Positions 7,945 through 14,267 of a DNA stretch of 35,075 nucleotides are shown here, piece by piece. The notes below the pieces were generated by a model. It saw nothing but the letters and a program-made list of their open reading frames with translations, had not been told where the DNA came from and made no database searches. The DNA lies in assembly GCA_009773205.1 (NCBI GenBank), contig WPAE01000038.1, positions 1-35,075 on the forward strand, read 5' to 3'. Both the position numbers and the translations under genes were made by a program. The first letter of the stretch is position 1. Each line of letters begins with the position of its first letter. This stretch comes from Ignavibacteria bacterium (GTDB lineage Bacteria; Bacteroidota; Ignavibacteria; Ignavibacteriales; Melioribacteraceae).

Positions 7945-8139
7945 AAACACAAATTCAACCGTGTGTGTCCTGTGTTACAACTTTTGCAAAAAGAATTCTC
8001 ATAGTTACCTTGCAGAGCCAAGCAAGGGCATGCTGCAGCTAAGATGTTCAGTGTATGCTTGCTGGCAAAAAATACTTTAGCCCAAATTTTCCGTTAGTAA
8101 AACCTGCCTGTGGTAGTTTGCCCTTTGAGCCAACAAGCC
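7945..8139. other. Non-coding spacer between direct repeats
   Basis: No gene is visible. It includes a hairpin CCTTGC/GCAAGG at about 8010-8030 and the start of another dispersed element at 8081. Together with the repeats on both sides, the whole of 7754-8431 appears to be made of repeat material. Confidence 0.5.
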
Positions 8140-8143
8140 CGCC
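8081..8143 (+). repeat. Second dispersed repeat family, copy 1
   Basis: CCCAAATTTTCCGTTAG, then a variable part, then TTTGCCCTTTG and CAAGCCCGCC. The same order of blocks occurs at 17256-17304, where the first part forms a clean hairpin. This copy has about 14 extra bases in the middle and has lost the pairing. Confidence 0.75.
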
Positions 8144-8262
8144 CAACCCTCCATAAAACGGCGGGCGGGCGGGCGGGCCCTCCATAAAACGGCGGGCGGG
8201 TTAGATTCGGCTCATTTATTCTATCTGAACTTATAAATTATCGAAAAACATCACAAATTATT
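8140..8262 (+). repeat. Direct repeat, copy B, with GGGC expansion
   Basis: Matches 7830-7944 but carries two extra GGGC units in the first 23-bp repeat. That gives four G-triplets separated by single C bases at 8163-8177, a canonical G-quadruplex pattern. The downstream AT-rich arm is nearly unchanged. Confidence 0.9.
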
Positions 8263-8368
8263 TAAAAAATGAAGCGCCCTCCTAAACAGTTGGGTTTCTA
8301 ATTGATATTCTTTTTGTAAAAATGTTGTAACCCATTACGCAAACATTTGGAAAATGGCTATTAAAAAA

Positions 8369-8386
8369 CGCAAGCCGAAGCTTGCG
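8369..8386. repeat. CGCAAGC palindrome with CGAA loop
   Basis: A perfect seven-base stem CGCAAGC (8369-8375) with GCTTGCG (8380-8386) around a CGAA tetraloop. It lies in the intergenic region before the toxin-antitoxin promoter. It has no T-run and no gene ends here, so it is more likely a small dispersed palindrome than a terminator. Confidence 0.5.
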
Positions 8387-8431
8387 GCTACCATGAAAAT
8401 TTAATATTAACACAACCCATTAAGCTGCTGA

Positions 8432-8462
8432 TTTGTTCTTAAGAAAGAAAGTTCTATTTTTG
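8432..8462 (+). promoter_or_regulatory. Bacteroidota-type promoter of the TA operon
   Basis: A TTG box (8433-8435, inside TTTG) is followed after 19 bases by TATTTTTG (8455-8462), matching the TTG-N19-21-TAnnTTTG pattern known from Bacteroidota. The antitoxin start is 32 bases downstream. The operator at 8463-8485 abuts the -7 box. Confidence 0.75.
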
Positions 8463-8485
8463 CGGTATTACAAAAGGTAATACCG
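8463..8485. promoter_or_regulatory. Palindromic operator before the antitoxin gene
   Basis: A perfect nine-base inverted repeat, CGGTATTAC (8463-8471) and GTAATACCG (8477-8485), with spacer AAAAG. It lies directly after the -7 box and would cover the transcription start. This is where ribbon-helix-helix antitoxins usually bind to repress their own operon. Confidence 0.75.
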
Positions 8486-8493
8486 GAGAAGAA

Positions 8494-8739
8494 ATGGCGG
8501 TTACAACAAAAATAGCAATTTCGATTGATAAAAGAGTTTTGAATAGAATTGATAAATTAGTTGAGAACAGAATTTTTACTAATCGAAGCAGAGCTATACA
8601 GACTGCAATCGAAGAAAAAATATCAAAACTTGATAAATCCAGATTAGCTGTTGAAAGCGCTAAACTTAATAAAGCCGAAGAGCAGCAATTATCGGATGAA
8701 GGTTCACATATTGATTTGACAGAATGTCCAGAATATTAA
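8494..8739 (+). CDS. Ribbon-helix-helix antitoxin (MazE/CopG-like)
   Basis: An 81-aa protein whose N-terminal half, TKIAISIDKRVLNRIDKLVE and FTNRSRAIQTAI, fits a ribbon-helix-helix DNA-binding domain: a short strand for dimer pairing, then two helices. The C-terminal part is charged (SKLDKSRLAVESAKLNKAEEQ) and ends acidic, as expected for the toxin-binding tail. The gene overlaps the MazF-type toxin gene by 16 bases. It is expected to bind the palindrome at 8463-8485 and repress the operon alone or with the toxin. The GGAGAAGAA before the ATG serves as ribosome site. Confidence 0.88.
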   Translation: MAVTTKIAISIDKRVLNRIDKLVENRIFTNRSRAIQTAIEEKISKLDKSRLAVESAKLNKAEEQQLSDEGSHIDLTECPEY

Positions 8740-9062
8740 GAGGAGATATAGTTTGGGCAAATCTTGACCCAACTGTTGGCACTGAACAATCTGGGAAAAG
8801 ACCGGTTTTGATAATAAGCCATAATGTTTTTAATGAGAATTCCGGAACCGTTATAGCCGTTGCTTTAACTAGCAAAGTACAAAAAGCCGGTTTCCCACTA
8901 ACACTCGAAATCAATTCTAAAAACCTTCCTAAAAAATCATGGATAAAAATCAGCCAGATAAGAACACTATCTTTTGATAGAATAGGCGAAAGAATAACTC
9001 ACCTTAAAGAAGAAGAATTAATTAGTGTTATCGAAGGAATTAATGAAATAATTGGTGGTTAA
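8724..9062 (+). CDS. mazF: MazF/PemK-family mRNA interferase toxin
   Basis: A 112-aa toxin that cuts RNA at short specific sequences and slows growth when free of antitoxin. The N-terminal RGDIVWANLDPTVGTEQSGKRPVLIIS is a textbook MazF/PemK start, with the conserved Arg and Gly-Asp before the first strand and the GxEQxGxRP loop. Further on, TVIAVALTSK and KKSWIKISQIRTLSFDRI match the later conserved strands; the Ser-Gln-Ile-Arg part is typical. The length is normal and the gene looks intact. The start overlaps the antitoxin end, which couples their translation. The RNA target sequence cannot be read from the protein. Confidence 0.93.
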   Translation: MSRILRGDIVWANLDPTVGTEQSGKRPVLIISHNVFNENSGTVIAVALTSKVQKAGFPLTLEINSKNLPKKSWIKISQIRTLSFDRIGERITHLKEEELISVIEGINEIIGG

Positions 9063-9213
9063 CGCAGATTTGATCCGCGAAAACCTGTGCTTAGAATAGC
9101 GAAGCATCAGCACAATCCGCATTCATCAGTGATCTATCAAATCATAACTTGACAACATAGGCGCTGCAAACATTTTTTCTCACTTCAAAAAAAGCTTTTC
9201 ACTAATTTGCGCC

Positions 9214-9221
9214 TATCTTTG
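9214..9221 (+). promoter_or_regulatory. -7 box of the peptidase-PPIase gene
   Basis: TATCTTTG matches TAnnTTTG and lies 24 bases before the ATG at 9246. No TTG is at the ideal upstream distance. It lies just after the alternative TTG start at 9207, which makes that start unlikely. Confidence 0.5.
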
Positions 9222-9245
9222 AAACAATTCTTCCAGGATAAAACT

Positions 9246-11639
9246 ATGAAGCGATTCTTTTCTTTCGTTGTTCTTTTGGCTGCACTTCTCACATCTCAAA
9301 TTTTTTCACAAACCGATCCGGTCGTTCAAAAGATTTTAGAAATTGGAAAAATAGATAACCAAACAATGCGTCATTTGGATATTCTATGCAACAGAATTGG
9401 CGGCAGGGTAACAGGCTCGGATGCTTACACTACTGCGGCTAATTGGGTGTTGAGTGAATTTAGAAATTGGGGAATTAAAGCTGAGTTTGATGAGTCTGGC
9501 GAACTTCCTGTTGGATTTAACCGCGGCGCATGGTTTGGTAAAATGATGAAACCAAAAACCATGACTCTTGAGTTTGGAACTCCAGCATATACTTCGGGAA
9601 CAAAAGGAGTTCAGAGAGGACACGTTGTAATTCTTCCAACAACTCTTTCAAAATTTGATTCCCTTAAAGAAAAAATTAAAGGCGCGTGGGTATTAGTTGA
9701 TGGAATAAGTGAAGGCTGGCCGCTTGACCGTGATTCAGTTTCCCTACTAACAAAGACTCTTGTTGCTGCAGGCGCTCTTGGAACAATTCAACTATCTAAG
9801 CTTCCAATTCACTTGTTAGATGCGCGCTACAAAATTTATTGGAATAGTTTGCCAACACTGCCTGATATAAAATTATTAGACACACAATTCAACGAAATAA
9901 AATCTTTGGTTGAAACCGGAGAGGAAGTAATTCTCGAATTCGACATTCGCAATTTCTTTAAGCCGGGACCGATTAAATATCATAATGTAATTGGAATTAT
10001 TCCTGGAACAGAATTTCCGAATGAGTTTGTAGTACTTGGCGCTCATTTAGATTCTTACGATCACGCTACAGGCGCGGTTGACAATGGTTCCGGCGTTACT
10101 ACAATGATGGAAGCAATGAGAATGCTTACACTTTCCGGCGCAAAACCAAAGCGTTCAATTATGGTTCATATCTTCGCAGCCGAAGAAAGAGGTTTGCTCG
10201 GTTCTAAATCTTGGGTAGAGAAAAACAAAAAATTGCTACCTAAAATTTCTGTAATGCTTAACAAAGATTTCGGAACAAATCCAATCGTTGGAATCAGCGT
10301 TCCAAAAGTTATGATGGAGCAAACTAAAACTGTTGTTGAGCCAATCCTGAACGCAGGGTTTAAATACCCTTTTAAGTTGAACGAAACCGGGCAGTTTAGA
10401 AAAGCAGGAAGAGGCGGAACAGATAGTCATTCATTTTTGATGCAAGGAGTTCCTACGCCTCGGTTAAATTCCGCTGGACCGCATCAATACGGAAGGACTT
10501 GGCACACACTATTCGATACTTACAACGAAATTATTACAGATGCGCAAGAAGAATCATCTGTTAAAATTGCATTGCTCGCTTACGGTTTTGCAAACCTTGA
10601 TAAAATTCTTACACGCGAAGGCGCTTTTGTTCCTGATGGAATTTATGCGGACGTAAACACAAACAAAGGAAGAATTACTTTAGCGTTAGATTATGAACAC
10701 GCACCAACGACAGTTTCAAATTTTATTGGATTAGCAGAAGGAACCATTAAAAACGAAGCCGTTCCATTAGGAAAAGCATATTACAATAATGTTGTTTGGC
10801 ATCGTGTTGTTCCAGGACATGTTATTCAAGCCGGCATGCCTGCCGTACAGGAAGGTAAAGAGACCGAAGGACCGGGTTACGAATTCCCAAACGAAATTTA
10901 CACAGGAATTTCACACAACAAAGCCGGAATGCTTGGAATGGCAAATGCCGGCCCGCATACAAATGGAAGCCAGTTTTACATAACACTTGCAGACCGTTCT
11001 TACTTAGATGGTAATTACACTTTATTCGGCTGGGTTACAGAAGGAATGGATGTTGTAAATAAAATTGCTCAAGGCGATACTATTAGAAACATTGCTATAA
11101 CACGAATTGGCGAAAAAGCTAATGCTTTCAAAGTATCAACAGAATCATTTATTAAAATGGTTGATGAAGCAAAGGCAAAAGTAAAATTAGATGAAGTAAG
11201 AAGAATAAAAATAGAGAACCAAATTATTTCTAACGATTATGCAACAGCATTAACAACTTCCAGTGGATTGAAATACATAGTTAAGAAAGAAGGAAACGGA
11301 GAAAAACCCGCAGCCGGAACAGTTATTAAAGCAAATTATAAAGGAAAATTTTTGATTGACGGAACTGAATTTGTAAGCACAAACATCGAAGGAAGAGCAA
11401 ACAATATTGATACAAAAGAAATTTTTGACTATGAAGTTGGCAAAACAAAAATTAATCCCGCAGTTGATGAAATGTTAGCCGAGATGAAGCCTGGCGAAGT
11501 TCGTTTAGTAATTGTTCCATCAAATCTTGCATTTGGAGCTAATGCTTTCTATGGTAAATCTGTTGAAGGAAAGAAACGCTTTGTTATTTCTCCTAACACA
11601 AGTTTGGTTTATGAGATTGAAGTGATAGAAAAGAAATAG
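9246..11639 (+). CDS. M28 metallopeptidase fused to cyclophilin and FKBP
   Basis: An exported 797-aa protein with three enzyme domains in one chain. Residues 1-22 are a signal peptide (cut near QIFSQ). Residues about 23-455 form an M28 peptidase of the carboxypeptidase Q type. Its zinc ligands are His267 (GAHLDS), Asp279 (VDNGSG), Glu313/314 (AAEERGL), Asp341 (NKDFG) and a late His near 420 (WHTLFDT). Residues about 467-625 are a cyclophilin-type prolyl isomerase (FHRV-like WHRVVPG, MANAGPHTNGSQFYI). Residues about 683-796 are an FKBP-type isomerase (GTVIKANYKGKF, FGANAF, ISPNTSLVYEIEV). The ATG at 9246 with AGGA eight bases upstream is preferred over the TTG at 9207. It probably acts in the periplasm or at the surface in peptide breakdown together with protein folding. 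Its 3' end is duplicated at 12820-12952. Confidence 0.92.
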   Translation: MKRFFSFVVLLAALLTSQIFSQTDPVVQKILEIGKIDNQTMRHLDILCNRIGGRVTGSDAYTTAANWVLSEFRNWGIKAEFDESGELPVGFNRGAWFGKMMKPKTMTLEFGTPAYTSGTKGVQRGHVVILPTTLSKFDSLKEKIKGAWVLVDGISEGWPLDRDSVSLLTKTLVAAGALGTIQLSKLPIHLLDARYKIYWNSLPTLPDIKLLDTQFNEIKSLVETGEEVILEFDIRNFFKPGPIKYHNVIGIIPGTEFPNEFVVLGAHLDSYDHATGAVDNGSGVTTMMEAMRMLTLSGAKPKRSIMVHIFAAEERGLLGSKSWVEKNKKLLPKISVMLNKDFGTNPIVGISVPKVMMEQTKTVVEPILNAGFKYPFKLNETGQFRKAGRGGTDSHSFLMQGVPTPRLNSAGPHQYGRTWHTLFDTYNEIITDAQEESSVKIALLAYGFANLDKILTREGAFVPDGIYADVNTNKGRITLALDYEHAPTTVSNFIGLAEGTIKNEAVPLGKAYYNNVVWHRVVPGHVIQAGMPAVQEGKETEGPGYEFPNEIYTGISHNKAGMLGMANAGPHTNGSQFYITLADRSYLDGNYTLFGWVTEGMDVVNKIAQGDTIRNIAITRIGEKANAFKVSTESFIKMVDEAKAKVKLDEVRRIKIENQIISNDYATALTTSSGLKYIVKKEGNGEKPAAGTVIKANYKGKFLIDGTEFVSTNIEGRANNIDTKEIFDYEVGKTKINPAVDEMLAEMKPGEVRLVIVPSNLAFGANAFYGKSVEGKKRFVISPNTSLVYEIEVIEKK

Positions 11640-11688
11640 ACTTTGCTTTCGGCTTTCATAAAACATCTTTTACTGATAGCCGACGGCT
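11556..11688 (+). repeat. Direct repeat, 3' end of the peptidase-PPIase gene (original)
   Basis: The last 84 bases of the reading frame (with its stop) and 49 bases after it match 12820-12952 without gaps, with about ten substitutions concentrated in the non-coding part. The pair encloses the 1.1-kb segment that carries the YhcG-type pseudogene. Confidence 0.95.
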
Positions 11689-11760
11689 AACGACTTATTG
11701 CTTTTCCGAGACACATTTCGGAAATTAACATGAGCAAGAGGATTTTACGGATAACCGAAC

Positions 11761-12790
11761 ATGAGTTTAGAAATTACATCAAATAAAGAATATAAGAAGT
11801 GGCTTGCCGAGCTAAAGACTAAAGTCCGCACTACTCAGTTAAAAGCAGCAGTTAGTGTAAATAAAGAGCTGCTCACACTCTATTGGGAAATGGGCGCAGA
11901 TATTGTTTCAAAACAATCTGAAGCCAAATGGGGCAATAGTTTTCTATTTCAACTTAGTAAAGATTTAAAAGCCGAATTTCCGGAAGTAAAGGGATTTTCT
12001 TTAAGCAATCTTAAATATATCAAGCAATGGTATTTGTTTTACTCTCAATCGGAAATAATAAGCCAACAACCTGTTGCCCAAATTACGAAACAAGTTGTTT
12101 CGCAATTGCCTATGGTATCAATTAGCCAACAGACTGTTGGCTTAATTAGGCAGCAAGCTGTTTCCCTAATTACACAAATCCCTTGGGGGCATAACATTGC
12201 TATCATCGCAAAATGCAAGAACATTGGTGAGGCGCTTTTCTATATTCAAAAAACTATCGAGAATGGATGGAGCCGCAGTATTCTAATTCATCAGATAGAG
12301 AGCGGTTTATTCCAGCGAGAAGGAAGCTCGGTGAACAACTTTGCCATTACACTGCCTTCGCGGACTTGTTGATCATTTAACTCAATTCCTTTTGGAACTT
12401 GGCGCCGGGTTTGCATATCTGGGAAGACAGATACAAATTAATGTGGGAGAGAGGGAATTCTTTCTCGATCTTCTCTTCTACCATACACGGCTTAACTGTT
12501 ATGTTGTGGTGGAACTTAAAACCGGAGATTTTGAACCGGAGTTTGCCGGCAAACTCAATATTTATATTAAAGCGGTTAATGCTCATTTTAGAAAAAAAGG
12601 AGATGAACCGACAATAGGCATTCTGCTCTGCAAGAAAAAGGATAAACTTGTTGCCGAGTACGCTCTTAGTGATATACATAAACCAATTGGTGTTTCCGAA
12701 TATCAGTTAACGCAATCTTTGCTTCATAGTTTAAAACAAAGCCTGCCAAGTATTGAAGAAATTGAAAGAGAATTTGATTCAGAGAGATAA
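11761..12790 (+). pseudogene. Decayed YhcG-type (DUF1016) nuclease gene
   Basis: Two adjacent frames make up a PDDEXK-fold (RecB-like) nuclease of the DUF1016/YhcG family. The first part (11761-12372) has the N-terminal winged-helix domain: EYKKWLAELKTKVRTTQ, LLTLYWEMG, and the family's IPWGHN motif near residue 140. The second (about 12355-12790, shifted frame) has the nuclease core: GFAYLGRQIQI, FFLDLLFYHTRLNCYVVVELK, GDFEPEFAGKL and AEYALSDIHKPIGVSEYQL. At the junction (about 12355) roughly 30-35 residues normally present between the LP(A/S) motif and the QFLLELG helix are missing and the frame is lost. This fits one deletion, not a sequencing slip. The middle also carries an unusual run of short QQ-V-type repeats. 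The whole gene lies inside a segment bounded by direct repeats, which suggests horizontal arrival. Confidence 0.88.
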
Positions 12791-12819
12791 TTAATAACGA
12801 AAATTTTGGTCATCCATCA

Positions 12820-12952
12820 AAATCTGTTGAAGTAAAGAAACGCTTTGTTATTTCTCCTAACACAAGTTTGGTTTATGAGATTGAAGTGATAGAAAAGTAA
12901 TAGACTTTGCTTTCAGCTTTCATAAAACATATTTTACAGATAGCTGATAGCT
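12820..12952 (+). repeat. Direct repeat, second copy of the FKBP gene end
   Basis: Ungapped match to 11556-11688. It still encodes the last residues of the FKBP domain (ISPNTSLVYEIEVIEK) but now ends one codon earlier, and it has no start of its own. It is a non-functional remnant lying 21 bases before the serpin gene. Confidence 0.95.
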
Positions 12953-12973
12953 GGTTAAAAAAAGGAGACATAT

Positions 12974-14197
12974 ATGAAACTACTATCAAATTTAGTTCTA
13001 ACAGTCATCACCTTTACATTTATCTCTTGCGTAGATAAAGTGAGCGATCCAATTGCGGAACCGCCGCGCGAACTAACCGTTATGGAAAAACAACTCGTTG
13101 GTTCATCAGATAATTTTTCGTTCAAACTCTTTAAAAAAGTTTATGAAGCCGAGCCGGGCGAAAATTTGTTTATCTCGCCGTTAAGTGTTTCTATGGCGCT
13201 TGGCATGACAATGAACGGCGCAGACGGCACAACCTATGAAGCGATGAAATCAACTTTATCTTTGAACGCATTTACTAAACAGCAAGCGAATGAAACTTAT
13301 CAATCTCTTATGGGCTTGCTTGGTTCTATTGATCCCAAAGTTATATTGAACATAGCCAACTCAATTTGGTATAACAAAAATTTTTCTTTCCAAACCGATT
13401 TCATAGAAACAAACAAAAAATATTTTAACGCGGTTGTTAATGCTATGAACTTTGGAGATCCGGCAACTATTACAACAATAAATAATTGGGTAAAAAATGC
13501 TACTAAAGATAAAATTGAAAAGATAGTTGAACAGATTTCTCCCGAAACTATAATGTATCTCATCAATGCTATTTACTTTAAGGGAGCTTGGAAGCACCAG
13601 TTTGATAAGACAAAAACATACGATGACTTTTTTACAACGAACGAAGGGAAACAAGTTTCTGTTAAAATGATGCGGCAGGAAAATGATTATTCAACTTACA
13701 CCAATAATTTGTTTACCGCTGTTGATCTCCCTTATTCATCAGGCGCATTTAGTATGATGCTTTTCCTTCCTAACAAGAGTAAAAACTTAAAAGACGCTGC
13801 CGAGTTCTTAACAAAAGAAAACTTCGATTCGATTTCCAAAAACTTTACAATTTCAAAAAAGAATTTGTTTCTGCCGCGCTTTAAGCTGGAATACAAATTA
13901 AAACTAAACGATGCTCTAATTGCACTTGGAATGGGCGACGCCTTCGACCGAGACAAAGCTAACTTTAAGAAACTTTATTCTGGAATTGGCAATGCTTACA
14001 TCAGCGAAGTACTTCACAAAACTTATGTTGATGTAAACGAAGAAGGAACTGAAGCCGCCGCTGTTACTTCAGTTGAAATCGGCGTTACCTCAATAATGGA
14101 TAACAATATAAAGTTTGATAAGCCGTTCTTATTTTTGATACGTGAGAAAAACAGCGGGTCCATTTTGTTTATAGGCACAGTAAACAACCCGTCTTAA
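12974..14197 (+). CDS. Serpin-family lipoprotein (protease inhibitor)
   Basis: A 407-aa serpin with a lipoprotein signal (FISC, Cys19) and a short linker before the serpin fold. Family landmarks are ENLFISPLSVSMALGMTMNGADGTT (63-87), NSIWYNKNF, NAIYFKGAWKHQFD (198-211), LPRFKLEY and the closing FDKPFLFLIRE and GTVNNP. The reactive-centre loop keeps the inhibitory hinge: EEGTEAAAVTS at 356-366 has Gly at P15, Thr at P14 and small residues at P12-P10. Counting as in alpha-1-antitrypsin puts P1-P1' at about Thr372-Ser373. It probably traps proteases at the cell surface, including foreign ones. It follows a secreted peptidase gene; direct inhibition is unlikely because serpins act on serine and cysteine proteases. 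A GGAG ribosome site precedes the ATG. Confidence 0.92.
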   Translation: MKLLSNLVLTVITFTFISCVDKVSDPIAEPPRELTVMEKQLVGSSDNFSFKLFKKVYEAEPGENLFISPLSVSMALGMTMNGADGTTYEAMKSTLSLNAFTKQQANETYQSLMGLLGSIDPKVILNIANSIWYNKNFSFQTDFIETNKKYFNAVVNAMNFGDPATITTINNWVKNATKDKIEKIVEQISPETIMYLINAIYFKGAWKHQFDKTKTYDDFFTTNEGKQVSVKMMRQENDYSTYTNNLFTAVDLPYSSGAFSMMLFLPNKSKNLKDAAEFLTKENFDSISKNFTISKKNLFLPRFKLEYKLKLNDALIALGMGDAFDRDKANFKKLYSGIGNAYISEVLHKTYVDVNEEGTEAAAVTSVEIGVTSIMDNNIKFDKPFLFLIREKNSGSILFIGTVNNPS

Positions 14198-14203
14198 TAT
14201 AAT

Positions 14204-14238
14204 GCTGTTAGCAATTAGCTTACCTAATTGCTAACAGC
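14204..14238. terminator. Strong hairpin between convergent genes
   Basis: A perfect 15-base stem, 14204-14218 with 14224-14238 (GCTGTTAGCAATTAG), has loop CTTAC. It is followed by A-rich rather than T-rich sequence on the plus strand, so it may be a weak terminator or a dispersed palindrome. The stem shares GCTGTTAGC-type words with the sequence near 11680 and 12940. Confidence 0.6.
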
Positions 14239-14267
14239 TAAAGGCTAAGTATCAAACACCTCACAAA

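Noticed and set aside
9063-9206. A small RNA or attachment site between mazF and the peptidase gene
   Set aside because: Only vague imperfect inverted words are visible; no gene, terminator or repeated end could be supported.
12377-12679. A 100-residue minus-strand frame
   Set aside because: It is antisense to the well-conserved nuclease core of the YhcG remnant.
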